From: an uncultured Eubacterium sp.
GTDB lineage: Bacteria; Bacillota; Clostridia; Lachnospirales; Lachnospiraceae
NCBI GenBank assembly: GCA_947089855.1
Contig: CAMUML010000003.1
Span: forward strand, 60,459 to 124,458
Direction: 5' to 3'
DNA length: 64,000 nt
Shown here: positions 25,233 through 33,716 of the stretch, in pieces
Numbering within the stretch: the first letter of the stretch is position 1
Layout of the letters: each line of letters opens with the position of its first letter
Notes under the pieces: generated by a model
Told to the model about the DNA's origin: nothing
Database searches by the model: none
Seen by the model: only the letters and a program-made list of their open reading frames with translations
Made by a program: the position numbers and the translations under genes

Positions 25233-25853
25233 TTATTGGGAAAACAGCCGGAATACGCCAAATACTTTGCCAAGGATCGTACATTTTTCCACGATGATCG
25301 GCTCCAATGCATCATTTTCCGGCTGTAAGCGGATATAGCCGGTTTCTTTATAAAAGGTCTTTACGGTGGCAGAATCTTCTACCAGTGCCACTACAATATC
25401 CCCGTTTTCTGCAGTAGGCTGCTGCTGTACCAGTACCTGGTCGCCATCCAAAATACCGGCGTTTACCATACTGTCCCCTTTTACTTTTAACATAAATGAT
25501 TTATGGTTTGGCATCATCTCAGCTGGAATTGGGAAATAGGCTTCGATATTTTCAACAGCAAGGATTGGCTGCCCGGCAGCGACGCTTCCGATCATCGGTA
25601 CATTGACAACCTCACGTTTTGCCATTGTAAAATTCTCATCAATGATTTCAATTGCCCTGGGTTTCGTCGGGTTTCTACGGATATATCCGTTTTTTTCCAG
25701 CGTTTCCAAATGGGCGTGGACAGAAGACGTAGACTTCAAGTTGACTGCCTCGCAGATTTCACGCACCGCAGGGGGATAGCCCTTATTTACAATTTCATTT
25801 TTGATATGTTCTAAGATTTCCCGTTGTTTCGCAGTAATTTTCCCATATGCCAT
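25233..25853 (-). CDS. lexA: LexA repressor
   Basis: SOS repressor with RecA-stimulated self-cleavage (206 aa). N-terminal winged helix ([18 protein letters not shown]); Ala-Gly cleavage site in [10 protein letters not shown]; catalytic Ser in [10 protein letters not shown] and Lys in [17 protein letters not shown] precedes the ATG. A near-consensus SOS box lies upstream at 25958-25969, in the region shared with the divergent acyltransferase gene. Confidence 0.97.
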   Translation of the reverse strand: MAYGKITAKQREILEHIKNEIVNKGYPPAVREICEAVNLKSTSSVHAHLETLEKNGYIRRNPTKPRAIEIIDENFTMAKREVVNVPMIGSVAAGQPILAVENIEAYFPIPAEMMPNHKSFMLKVKGDSMVNAGILDGDQVLVQQQPTAENGDIVVALVEDSATVKTFYKETGYIRLQPENDALEPIIVEKCTILGKVFGVFRLFSQ

Positions 25854-25917
25854 AAATACACACCTCCTGTAAGATTTCGGTTACGGAATCAAACCGTGCG
25901 TCCGATTCACAGTTTTC

Positions 25918-25946
25918 ATTGTATCATACCTTTAGTTAAAATGCAA
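25918..25946 (-). promoter_or_regulatory. Sigma-A promoter of lexA
   Basis: On the minus strand TTGCAT (25946-25941) and TACAAT (25923-25918) are spaced by 17 bp. Confidence 0.7.
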
Positions 25947-25957
25947 ACGTGTATTCA

Positions 25958-25969
25958 GAATATTTGTTC
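25958..25969. promoter_or_regulatory. Candidate LexA (SOS) box
   Basis: GAATATTTGTTC matches the Gram-positive SOS core GAAC-N4-GTTC at 7 of 8 fixed positions. It lies just upstream of the lexA -35 and about 30 bp before the -35 of the divergent gene. Confidence 0.55.
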
Positions 25970-26000
25970 AAAAATTCTCTTGCCTGCCTGTATTCTTTGC

Positions 26001-26029
26001 TTGAATTTCGTACATAAGTCCGTTATAAT
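26001..26029 (+). promoter_or_regulatory. Sigma-A promoter of the acyltransferase gene
   Basis: TTGAAT (26001-26006) and TATAAT (26024-26029), 17 bp spacer. The predicted leader is only about 13 nt, and no strong SD is visible. Confidence 0.7.
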
Positions 26030-26048
26030 ACTGGATGGTGAAAAGATT

Positions 26049-26762
26049 ATGTTAAGGTTTTTTTATGTGATTATTATGAACCTGTTCCGTGCGCCGTATA
26101 TGATTACCAGGATGCGCTACGAAGCAGACCATTCACAAAAATTTTCAGAAAAGCAGCGTTACGAATTAGACCAGCACGCCATCCGCATTATGTGCAGCAC
26201 AGGCAGGATTACCACGGTCTGTTACGGGCAGGAAAACCTGCCGGACGAAGGCGGGTATATTATGTACCCCAACCATCAGGGCAAATACGACGCCCTGGCT
26301 ATTATCGCCAGCCATGAAAGGCCATGCTCCCTTGTTATGGACATCCAAAAATCAAAGTCGATCCTTGTGCGCGAATTTATAGACCTAATCCAAGGAAAGC
26401 GCCTGGACAAAGCAGACGTGCGGCAGGCTTTGACTGTGATTAAAGAAGTGGCAAACGAAGTAAAAGAGGGCAAACGCTATATTTTATTTCCGGAAGGCGG
26501 CTATGAACGCAATACGCAAAACCAGGTCACGGATTTTAAACCCGGCAGTTTTAAGAGCGCGACAATGGCAAAAGCGCCGGTTGTGCCGGTGGCGCTGATT
26601 GATTCCTATAAGGTCTTTCATGGAATGAGTATGAAGCCGGTAACTGTCCAGGTGCATTTTTTAAAGCCGATTTTATACGAAGAGTATCGGGGCATGAAGA
26701 CAATGGAGATTGCGAAGATGGTGAAAAGGCGGATTGAAGAAGCGATTGCACAGTATTCCTAA
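26049..26762 (+). CDS. plsC: 1-acyl-sn-glycerol-3-phosphate acyltransferase-like protein
   Basis: Membrane-associated lysophosphatidate acyltransferase family (237 aa), phospholipid synthesis. The catalytic HX4D motif is in YPNHQGKYDALAI, and the substrate-binding motif in LFPEGGYERNT; an N-terminal hydrophobic stretch (FFYVIIMNLFRAPYMI) fits membrane association. The start ATG 26049 agrees with the promoter. Whether it is the main PlsC or a relative acting on another acyl acceptor is not clear. Confidence 0.85.
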   Translation: MLRFFYVIIMNLFRAPYMITRMRYEADHSQKFSEKQRYELDQHAIRIMCSTGRITTVCYGQENLPDEGGYIMYPNHQGKYDALAIIASHERPCSLVMDIQKSKSILVREFIDLIQGKRLDKADVRQALTVIKEVANEVKEGKRYILFPEGGYERNTQNQVTDFKPGSFKSATMAKAPVVPVALIDSYKVFHGMSMKPVTVQVHFLKPILYEEYRGMKTMEIAKMVKRRIEEAIAQYS

Positions 26763-26800
26763 TCTGGTTAACTGCTGTTGTGTTTTTTTGCTATGGGGAC

Positions 26801-26876
26801 GCCGGAAGATGGGCCGGTGGGCTGGCTTTTGGCCCGTACTCCAGCCTACCGCCCACCCAACCGGCATCTTTCCAGC
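26801..26876. repeat. GC-rich imperfect palindrome between convergent plsC and aroA
   Basis: A segment starting GACGCCGGAAGATGGGCCGG pairs imperfectly with the complement near CCGGCATCTTTCC; the 3' arm carries an extra block of about 10 nt. It begins about 40 bp after the plsC stop. The start motif GGACGCCGGA is shared with elements at 28365, 48859 and 60256. Confidence 0.55.
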
Positions 26877-26887
26877 TGCCAGCCATC

Positions 26888-28168
26888 CTATCGGCATATC
26901 AAAGCATCCAAATCCTGGTAAAACCCCGGATAAGAAATATCTACACATTCAGCATCCTCAATTTCAGCCCCGCCTTCCGCACACAATGCAGCAACCGCAA
27001 ACGACATTGCGATCCTATGGTCAGCATAAGGATGGACCGTCGCGCAATGCAGCGGCTTGCCGCCATATATTACCATGCCGTCGTCCGTAGCTTCAATCTC
27101 AGCGCCCATCGCCTTTAAGTTACGCACAACCGCCTGGATACGGTCAGATTCTTTAACTTTTAATTCCGCAGCATCTTTAATTACAGTAGTGCCTTCGGCA
27201 AATGCAGCCATCACTGCCAGGATTGGAATTTCGTCAATCAAGGCCGGCACCAGGCTGCCCCCGATTTCAGTCCCGATCAAACTGCTAGATTTTACCAGCA
27301 GGTCGCAGACAGGTTCCCCTGATATAATATGTACATTTAATTTAGTTACCGATGCATTCATAGCTTCAGCAGCCCGCAGCATGCCATCACGGGTCGGGTT
27401 AATGCCGACATTGCGGATTAAGATTTCTGAATTTGGCACAAGCAGCCCCGCGGCAATAAAATAAGCAGCCGAAGAAATATCACCCGGCACTTCGATTTTT
27501 TGGCCAACAAGCTTTGGATTTGGCCAAATGGTAACCGATGTATCCTGGCTTAACAAACGGGCGCCAAACGAGGAAAGCATTAATTCCGTATGGTTCCTGG
27601 ACAACGAAGGCTCTGTGACACAAGTTGGCCCATCTGCATAAAGCCCGGCAAGCAGGATGCACGACTTGACCTGCGCCGAAGAAACCGGCGATTGATATTG
27701 GATGCCGCGCAGAGGCTTCCCTTCAATATGCAGCGGCGCACAATCGGTCCCGTTATTCCCGGCAATGTCTGCACCCATTTCCCGTAGCGGTGTAATAATA
27801 CGTTTCATCGGCCGCTTTTGAATCGAAGCATCCCCCGTTAAAATAGATGGAAACGGCTGTCCAGCCAGAATCCCGGAAACCAGCCGCACCGTCGTCCCGC
27901 TATTACCGGCATCCAGCACGCCAGCCGCCGGTTTTAAGCCATGCAGCCCATTTCCATGTATATAAATACGCCCCTGCCTTTGTTCAATATCAACCCCCAG
28001 CCTGCGGAAACAGGCAATCGTAGACAGGCAGTCAGCCCCCTCCAAAAAATGCGTTACTTCCGTTGCCCCATCCGCTATCGCGCCAAACATAACGCTGCGG
28101 TGGGAAATCGATTTATCCCCAGGGACGGTTACTTCCCCTTTAAGGGAATGTGCGGGATAGATAAACAT
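26888..28168 (-). CDS. aroA: 3-phosphoshikimate 1-carboxyvinyltransferase (EPSP synthase)
   Basis: Shikimate-pathway enzyme joining shikimate 3-phosphate and PEP (426 aa). Motifs: VPGDKSISHRSVMFGAIADG at the N terminus, LDAGNSGTTVRL, and the C-terminal KESDRIQAVVRNLKAMGAEIE and HPYADHRIAMSFAVAAL (each given in part). SD AAAGGAGA precedes the ATG. It follows tyrA on the same strand, separated by 450 bp of repeats. Confidence 0.97.
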   Translation of the reverse strand: MFIYPAHSLKGEVTVPGDKSISHRSVMFGAIADGATEVTHFLEGADCLSTIACFRRLGVDIEQRQGRIYIHGNGLHGLKPAAGVLDAGNSGTTVRLVSGILAGQPFPSILTGDASIQKRPMKRIITPLREMGADIAGNNGTDCAPLHIEGKPLRGIQYQSPVSSAQVKSCILLAGLYADGPTCVTEPSLSRNHTELMLSSFGARLLSQDTSVTIWPNPKLVGQKIEVPGDISSAAYFIAAGLLVPNSEILIRNVGINPTRDGMLRAAEAMNASVTKLNVHIISGEPVCDLLVKSSSLIGTEIGGSLVPALIDEIPILAVMAAFAEGTTVIKDAAELKVKESDRIQAVVRNLKAMGAEIEATDDGMVIYGGKPLHCATVHPYADHRIAMSFAVAALCAEGGAEIEDAECVDISYPGFYQDLDALICR

Positions 28169-28364
28169 AGCTGTATCTCCTTTCTGATTCGTATTGTTTT
28201 ATAATTTTTTTCAATGAATGAAATTTTAAATTTTGCTTTTTTAATGAATGCAATTCTAAATTTGCTTTTTTAATCAATGGTATTCTTATATTTCTGTTTA
28301 ACAATCCCTTACGGCGATAACAAGACAGTGTATCCTGCAATTTACGTAAAGCCTGAGAAAACCA
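28169..28364. repeat. AT-rich gap with about 29 bp direct repeats
   Basis: Three degenerate copies of about 29-30 bp (28213-28242, 28243-28271, 28272-28299) share the pattern AATGAATG-AATT-TAAATT-TGCTTTTTT. No gene is supported; frames through them have no SD or family match. The minus-strand promoter of aroA may lie next to them (TTGAAA and TATAAA near 28200-28215). Confidence 0.55.
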
Positions 28365-28603
28365 GCCGGAGGAGGGGGCGTTGGGCTGGCTTCCTGCGAC
28401 GTTGGAAGAATGTTTAGAATCCCTTAGTATTCTGCAAGGAAAACAGGCGGCGAAGCCGAAGCGGCAGCTGTAGCTGCTGGCGTAAGCCAGGGCGGACAAG
28501 GTGCCGCGTCCGTCCGGTATCACTGCCTAAATGCAGAATACTTAGGGCTTCTTAACATTCTGGAGTAGGAGCAGGAAGCCAGCCCAACGCCCCCTCCTCC
28601 GGC
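28365..28603 (-). repeat. Large palindromic element, copy A
   Basis: Arms 28365-28397 and 28571-28603 are perfectly complementary over 33 bp. Inside, AGTATTCTGC ... GCAGAATACT adds a second inverted repeat. The core carries smaller hairpins in GGCGGCGAAGCCGAAGCGGC. Read on the minus strand it is about 85 percent identical by eye to the element at 60256-60488, including a one-sided tail beyond the palindrome (GGCTTTACGT). It starts 16 bp after the tyrA stop codon. Confidence 0.88.
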
Positions 28604-28618
28604 GTCCTCCCCTACACA

Positions 28619-29722
28619 TTACCGCCGGTAAACACTATAATGGTATTTTTCCAGCAAAGCAACCGCAGTATCCAATGACCGCTGGTCATATAACTCCATA
28701 TGCAGCACGCCATCCTCAAATTCACGGTTATGCAAAATACCAATATTTTTAATATTGATCCCATTGCTTGCAAGCAACGTAGCAATCGTAGCAATCCCGC
28801 CTACCTCATCGATCAAATCACAATACAGCCCATACGCCGGCTGCATCGGCCCAGACTGGCGTACCGTCAGCGAATCCCGGTAATTTTTAGCCTTGGTAAA
28901 ATAATCCATAAGCCCTTCTTTATCTTCTTTTTCGATATAGCTGCGCAGTTTTGCAAGCTGCCCGCTGTATAAATCCATTAGTTTTAATAGCTGGCGTTTA
29001 TTAGACAGGCAGATTTCCTGCCACATTACCGGGGAAGAAGCTGCGATCCTAGTCATATCACGGAAACCGCCGGCTGCAATGGCCTTCATCGTTTCCTGGG
29101 CATCGTCCACTTCTTTGACCAGGTTGACCAGGCTGTATGCCATTACATGCGGCAGGTGGCTGATCGAAGCAGTTGCAAGGTCATGCGTTTCATAGTCCAA
29201 AACCAGCGGGATTGCCCCAAGCCCTGTGGCTAGGCTGCGGAACCGTTCTGTCTGCTGTGGGCTGGTTTTGGCAGTTGGGGTAATGACATAGTAGGCATTT
29301 TCCAGCAGGTAAGGGGTAGCGGCGGCAAACCCTGTTTTTTCAGAACCTGCCATTGGGTGCCCGCCGATAAAATTTTGCTCCATACCAAGCTGCACCACAG
29401 CACGGTGGATGTCGCCTTTTACGCTGCCGACATCGGTAACCACCGTATGTTCGGAAATGATGCCACGCAGTTTTTCCAAGTAGCCAATGTTTTGCTGTAC
29501 TGGCGTACAAAGGAAAATATAATCCATATCCGAAAACGCTTCCAGCTCCAGCGCCGTGCCGTTTTCAATGACGCCAGCTGTATAAGCCTGTGTAATGGTG
29601 GATAAGCTGCGGCAAATGGCATATTGCTTTATATGCGGGTAGATGCGCCGGATTGTTTTTGCAATTGACCCGCCGATTAGGCCAAGCCCGATATATCCGA
29701 TTTTGTTTATGTTTATGTCCAT
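28619..29722 (-). CDS. tyrA: Prephenate dehydrogenase with C-terminal ACT domain
   Basis: Oxidatively decarboxylates prephenate to 4-hydroxyphenylpyruvate for tyrosine (367 aa). N-terminal NAD-binding motif IGYIGLGLIGGSIAKTIRR; conserved GGHPMAGSEKTGF; C-terminal regulatory ACT domain (GGIATIATLLASNGINIKNI), suggesting feedback control. ATG 29722 is chosen for its GGAG at 8 nt and the family N terminus; the open frame upstream runs through a MITE. Probably transcribed together with aroA despite the palindrome between them. Confidence 0.95.
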   Translation of the reverse strand: MDININKIGYIGLGLIGGSIAKTIRRIYPHIKQYAICRSLSTITQAYTAGVIENGTALELEAFSDMDYIFLCTPVQQNIGYLEKLRGIISEHTVVTDVGSVKGDIHRAVVQLGMEQNFIGGHPMAGSEKTGFAAATPYLLENAYYVITPTAKTSPQQTERFRSLATGLGAIPLVLDYETHDLATASISHLPHVMAYSLVNLVKEVDDAQETMKAIAAGGFRDMTRIAASSPVMWQEICLSNKRQLLKLMDLYSGQLAKLRSYIEKEDKEGLMDYFTKAKNYRDSLTVRQSGPMQPAYGLYCDLIDEVGGIATIATLLASNGINIKNIGILHNREFEDGVLHMELYDQRSLDTAVALLEKYHYSVYRR

Positions 29723-29758
29723 ATAACATTCTCCATTCGTATCGGCAGTTGCGGTTCC

Positions 29759-29903
29759 GTTACTATTCACGTGCCAGGAATGCGCATAAGCTGCGCATTC
29801 CGTGAGAACATGATTCAGGAGTGGGGGGGGCGGTTTTGCGGAGCAAACTTTCAATATCGCCCCGAATTGTTACTGTGTGCGGCCCCAGGCCGTGAATAGT
29901 AAC
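29759..29903 (+). mobile_element. MITE-like element, copy 2 (145 bp)
   Basis: Same terminal inverted repeats (GTTACTATTCACG / CGTGAATAGTAAC) and internal hairpin (GGAATGCGCA/TGCGCATTCC) as the copy at 11871. Flanks are GCGGTTCC (29751-29758) and GCGTTTCC (29904-29911), an 8 bp target duplication with one mismatch. It lies between tyrA and the EF-G-like gene. Confidence 0.86.
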
Positions 29904-30014
29904 GCGTTTCCTGCCTGTTTGGACGGCTGTATTTTCTTACGGGTTCCGGTAACATTTTAATAATTTTTAGTAAGAAAGTCAATAAGTTCCCTTAATTGTA
30001 TATTGTGTCCATCT

Positions 30015-30034
30015 TTTCACAAATAGATGTGAAA
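30015..30034. promoter_or_regulatory. Palindromic operator candidate upstream of the EF-G-like gene
   Basis: TTTCACA-AATAGA-TGTGAAA, perfect 7 bp arms, ends 6 bp before the -35. Site and symmetry suit a dimeric regulator; which one is unknown. Confidence 0.4.
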
Positions 30035-30040
30035 TAATTG

Positions 30041-30069
30041 TTGTAATTGCCTATGAATTTTGGTAAAAT
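30041..30069 (+). promoter_or_regulatory. Sigma-A promoter of the EF-G-like gene
   Basis: TTGTAA (30041-30046) and TAAAAT (30064-30069), 17 bp spacer, about 45 nt leader. Confidence 0.6.
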
Positions 30070-30120
30070 TAATATAGTGTTTGCGAAAAACAAATAAAAC
30101 AGCAGGAGGTAAATTCATTT

Positions 30121-32211
30121 ATGGAGGTTTTCACAACAGACAGGATACGTAACGTAGCGCTTTTCGGGCATGGCGGCGCAGGGAAGACAAGCCTTGTGGA
30201 AGCGATGGCGTATCTGTCAGGCCAGACAAACCGCATGGGTAAGATCAGCGACGGCAATACTGTCAGCGATTTTGATAAAGAAGAGGTCAAACGCTCTTTT
30301 TCCATCCAGACGTCGATCGTCCCGATTATATGGGAGAATACAAAGGTTAATATTTTAGATACACCTGGTTATTTTGACTTTGTAGGGGAAGCAGAAGAAG
30401 CTGCCAGCGTAGCAGATGCAGCGATCATTGTAGTCAGCGGAAAAGCCGGTATTGAAGTTGGCACAAAAAAGGCATGGGAACTGTGCGAACGGTATAAGCT
30501 GCCGCGTATGTTCTTTGTAACGGATATGGATATAGACAATGCCAGCTTCCGCCAGGTCGTTGCCGACCTACAGGAGCTATACGGCAAAAAGATTGCGCCG
30601 TTCCATCTGCCGATCCGTGAAAATGAGAAATTTGTCGGCTATGTCAATGTCGTTGCACAGACGGCAAACCGCTGGAACGACAAAGGCCAGGTTGTCCCAA
30701 TGGATATGCCGGAATACTCGGTTGCAAACCTGGAGCTGTGCCGGGAAGCCCTAATCGAATCCGTTGCAGAAACCAGCGAGGAATTTATGGACCGATATTT
30801 TGGCGGCGAAGAATTTTCGGAAAATGAAATCCGCCAAGCGCTGCGCGTCAATGTTTTAGACGGCAGCATCGTACCAGTATCGATGGGTTCCTGCATACTT
30901 GCACAGGGGGTATATACGCTGCTGGATGATATTATTAAGTATTTTCCAAGCCCGGATAAACGGACATGTGCGGGCATTAATGCGACGACAAATGAAGTGT
31001 ATCAAGCCGACTATGATTTTTCCAAGCCAAAGTCTGCATACATATTTAAGACAATCCAAGATCCATTTATTGGCAAATATTCTTTGATTAAGGTAAATTC
31101 CGGCGTGTTGAAAACAGACGATGTGCTGTTAAATTATCACAGGGATACGGAAGAGAAAATTGGGAAACTCTATGTTATGAGGGGTGCAAAGGCAGAAGAA
31201 GTCAAAGAACTGCATGCCGGCGATATTGGCGCACTTGCAAAACTGACCAATGCGCGGACGACGGATTCGCTTTCTACCAAGGCAAACCCGATCTTATATA
31301 TCCGTACTACGCTGTCCACCCCATATACCTGCAAACGGTATAAGGTGAAAAATAAAGCGGACGTAGACAAAGCGTCCCAGGCATTGTCCAAACTGACCCA
31401 CGAAGATTTAACGTTGAAAGTCGTAAATGACAGTGTCAATTCCCAGACACTGCTGTATGGCATTGGCGAACAGCAGCTGGATATTGTGGTCAGCAAGCTG
31501 GCATCCAAATATAAAGTGGAAATTGAATTAGGGAAAGCAAAGGTTGCATTCCGTGAAACAATCCGCAAAAAAGCAGATGTTGAATATAAATATAAGAAAC
31601 AGTCCGGTGGCCACGGGCAGTATGGCCATGTAAAGATGACCTTTGAGCCGTCTGGGAACCTGGAAGAGGCCTATGAATTTTCACAGACAGTAGTAGGCGG
31701 TTCTGTGCCGAAAAACTATTTCCCTGCAGTTGAAAAAGGGATCCAGGATTCGGTAAAGAGCGGCCCGCTGGCAGCTTATCCGGTCGTAGGCATTAAGGCA
31801 AACCTGTATGACGGGTCTTACCATCCGGTGGATTCCTCCGAAATGGCATTTAAAGTAGCCGCGGCGCAGGCGTTTAAAAAAGGTTTCCTGCAGGCATCGC
31901 CAGTGCTGCTGGAGCCGATTGCATCGATCACCGTTACCGCATCGGATAAATTTACGGGTGATATTATGGGCGACCTGAATAAACGGCGCGCACGTGTGCT
32001 TGGCATGAACCCGGTAGAAGGCGGGAAACAGGAAATTACCGCAGATATTCCATATACGGAATTAGATGGGTACAATACAATCCTGCGTTCGATCACTGGC
32101 GGCGAGGGTACGTTCCGGTACGAATTCAACCGCTACGAACAGGCGCCGGATGATGTACAGAAAAATGAAATTGAAGCAAGGGCAAATAAGCTTGTGAATA
32201 TTGAAGAATAA
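30121..32211 (+). CDS. Elongation factor G-like translational GTPase (FusA2-type paralogue)
   Basis: A 696-residue protein with the full EF-G domain set: G domain, domain II, and domains III-V ending in the EF-G C-terminal fold (GHGQYGHVKMTFEPSG, LNKRRARVLGMNP). The P-loop is normal (GHGGAGKT, 16-23). Switch II reads DTPGYFDF with Tyr84 where canonical EF-G has the catalytic His, and the base-specificity motif is TDMD rather than NKMD. Those changes mark the FusA2/EF-G-like paralogue group, whose role differs from translocation and is poorly known. SD GCAGGAGG. No rpsL/rpsG/tuf neighbours, also against it being the main EF-G. Confidence 0.9.
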   Translation: MEVFTTDRIRNVALFGHGGAGKTSLVEAMAYLSGQTNRMGKISDGNTVSDFDKEEVKRSFSIQTSIVPIIWENTKVNILDTPGYFDFVGEAEEAASVADAAIIVVSGKAGIEVGTKKAWELCERYKLPRMFFVTDMDIDNASFRQVVADLQELYGKKIAPFHLPIRENEKFVGYVNVVAQTANRWNDKGQVVPMDMPEYSVANLELCREALIESVAETSEEFMDRYFGGEEFSENEIRQALRVNVLDGSIVPVSMGSCILAQGVYTLLDDIIKYFPSPDKRTCAGINATTNEVYQADYDFSKPKSAYIFKTIQDPFIGKYSLIKVNSGVLKTDDVLLNYHRDTEEKIGKLYVMRGAKAEEVKELHAGDIGALAKLTNARTTDSLSTKANPILYIRTTLSTPYTCKRYKVKNKADVDKASQALSKLTHEDLTLKVVNDSVNSQTLLYGIGEQQLDIVVSKLASKYKVEIELGKAKVAFRETIRKKADVEYKYKKQSGGHGQYGHVKMTFEPSGNLEEAYEFSQTVVGGSVPKNYFPAVEKGIQDSVKSGPLAAYPVVGIKANLYDGSYHPVDSSEMAFKVAAAQAFKKGFLQASPVLLEPIASITVTASDKFTGDIMGDLNKRRARVLGMNPVEGGKQEITADIPYTELDGYNTILRSITGGEGTFRYEFNRYEQAPDDVQKNEIEARANKLVNIEE

Positions 32212-32249
32212 ATAGCCTTATTTGGGGCAAGGGAAAGGAGAGGAACCGG

Positions 32250-33548
32250 ATGAAAATGGCGCGTGCAATGCTTTGCATCCTGCTGGTGGTCACCCTACTG
32301 CTCGAACAGCCGCAGCTGGCAAAACCGCAGGGCGCCATGGAACGTCCGTTTTCTCTTGCTTTTGATACCGCTTCGGTTTTAAACGAACGGCAAAATGTCA
32401 ACAGCAGCATACCCGTATATGATATTATCTATAATTTAAATCTAGGTGAAAACCATTACTTAAACCCGGATGTCTATTATGAGCAGCTCCTGCCGGTCAA
32501 ACTTATGCCAGCGCAGCGCGAAGGGTACAATTTTGCAGGCTGGTATCTGGACAGCCGCTATAAACATCCGGTATCAGAAATTACCGACTGTTCCGGCGGC
32601 AACCGGATCCTCTTTGCCAAATGGACAAAAAAAATATCCAATTCTACCAATATCCAACTGTATTCCTATGTATCCGGCAGCCTGACCAGGATGCCAGAAA
32701 AAAAGCTATCCAATATGAATTACCGGATTTTGGATAATTTAAACATACCAGGTATGCCAAACACCCGGTTTATGGACTATATTGCCCGCAAAATAGAAAG
32801 CATTGACCAATGCCCGCAAGGGCTTTGCATTTCCGAAGATTTCATTATGGTGACCGCCTACAGTACCGGGAGCTGGGATACGCAGGGGTCTTTATATGTG
32901 TTTGGACGCACAAGCGGGGAATACCTGGCTACCATTTCTATGAAAGCGGACAGCCACCTTGGCGGTATTGCCTACGACGGAGAGAACCTGTGGATTTGCC
33001 ATTCCAGGACCATTGAACGGCTGGACTATGCACTGGTCAAAGAAATCGCCAGGCAAAAACCACGCCAGATTGTAGAGCTGCCAAAAGGGCGGGAAGAATA
33101 CCGGGTATCCAATTCCCCATCCTGCATTACCTTTTTTGGTGGGAAATTATGGGTTGCGACACATACGAAATTTTTTAAATCCGTCATGCGCACATACCGC
33201 TATGACAACGGGACATTGGCCGAAGGGGAGGAGTTTGCGATTCCAGACAAGGTGCAGGGCGTTGCTTTCGATGACGACGGGCATGTATACCTAAGTACTT
33301 CCTTTGGACGCAGCAAATCGTCCTATATCAAGGTCTATGAATCCGCCTATGCCCTGAGCAAGCATCCGGAACGCCCTGCGGAATGCGTAGAAATGCCGCC
33401 ATGTTCCGAAGAATTGGCCATTGCAGGGAAGGAGCTGGTTGTTTTGTTTGAATCTGGAGCACAAAAATATATGGAAGGGATCGACGGAAAAGGGAGGGCG
33501 CTTGCGCCGTTGGACCATATGGTTGCGGTGCCGCTGGATTCTTTTTAG
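32250..33548 (+). CDS. Secreted protein with InlB B-like repeat and beta-propeller-like region
   Basis: Not assigned to a named family. A signal peptide is likely (MKMARAMLCILLVVTLLLE). Residues about 50-120 resemble a Listeria/Bacteroides InlB B-repeat (REGYNFAGWYLDSRYKHPVSE...ILFAKWTKK). Residues about 180-430 look like repeated beta-propeller blades (GGIAYDGENLWICHS, GVAFDDDGHVYLSTS). No sortase or choline-binding motif is seen. It lies 38 bp after the EF-G-like gene, probably cotranscribed. A surface or exported binding role is inferred. Confidence 0.7.
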   Translation: MKMARAMLCILLVVTLLLEQPQLAKPQGAMERPFSLAFDTASVLNERQNVNSSIPVYDIIYNLNLGENHYLNPDVYYEQLLPVKLMPAQREGYNFAGWYLDSRYKHPVSEITDCSGGNRILFAKWTKKISNSTNIQLYSYVSGSLTRMPEKKLSNMNYRILDNLNIPGMPNTRFMDYIARKIESIDQCPQGLCISEDFIMVTAYSTGSWDTQGSLYVFGRTSGEYLATISMKADSHLGGIAYDGENLWICHSRTIERLDYALVKEIARQKPRQIVELPKGREEYRVSNSPSCITFFGGKLWVATHTKFFKSVMRTYRYDNGTLAEGEEFAIPDKVQGVAFDDDGHVYLSTSFGRSKSSYIKVYESAYALSKHPERPAECVEMPPCSEELAIAGKELVVLFESGAQKYMEGIDGKGRALAPLDHMVAVPLDSF

Positions 33549-33554
33549 GTGGTA

Positions 33555-33612
33555 TGTGGGGAGGGGGCGGTGGGCTGGCGTCCTGCCCCCACCGCAAAGC
33601 TTTGCCCCCACA
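33555..33612. repeat. GC-rich palindrome after the secreted-protein gene
   Basis: Outer arms TGTGGGG/CCCCACA and inner arms GCGGTGGG (33567-33574) / CCCACCGC (33588-33595). It starts 7 bp after the stop codon and resembles the arms of the elements at 28365 and 60256 without their core. It could act as a terminator, but lacks a T-tract. Confidence 0.6.
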
Positions 33613-33621
33613 ATGATTTTA

Positions 33622-33649
33622 TTGACAAATACATCTGATATGGTAGAAT
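33622..33649 (+). promoter_or_regulatory. Promoter of leuS
   Basis: TTGACA (33622-33627) and TAGAAT (33644-33649), 16 bp spacer. The leader is about 60 nt with only a small hairpin CGGCAT-CC-ATGCCG, too short for a T-box. Confidence 0.65.
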
Positions 33650-33716
33650 TTAAGTAATTACGGCATCCATGCCGGAAATGCTTTGAACGAAATAGCACCA
33701 TTAGATGGAGGATAAC

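Noticed and set aside
33650-33716. T-box riboswitch for leuS
   Set aside because: Promoter and start codon are only about 70 bp apart; a T-box needs far more, and no T-box sequence (TGGNACCGCG) is seen.
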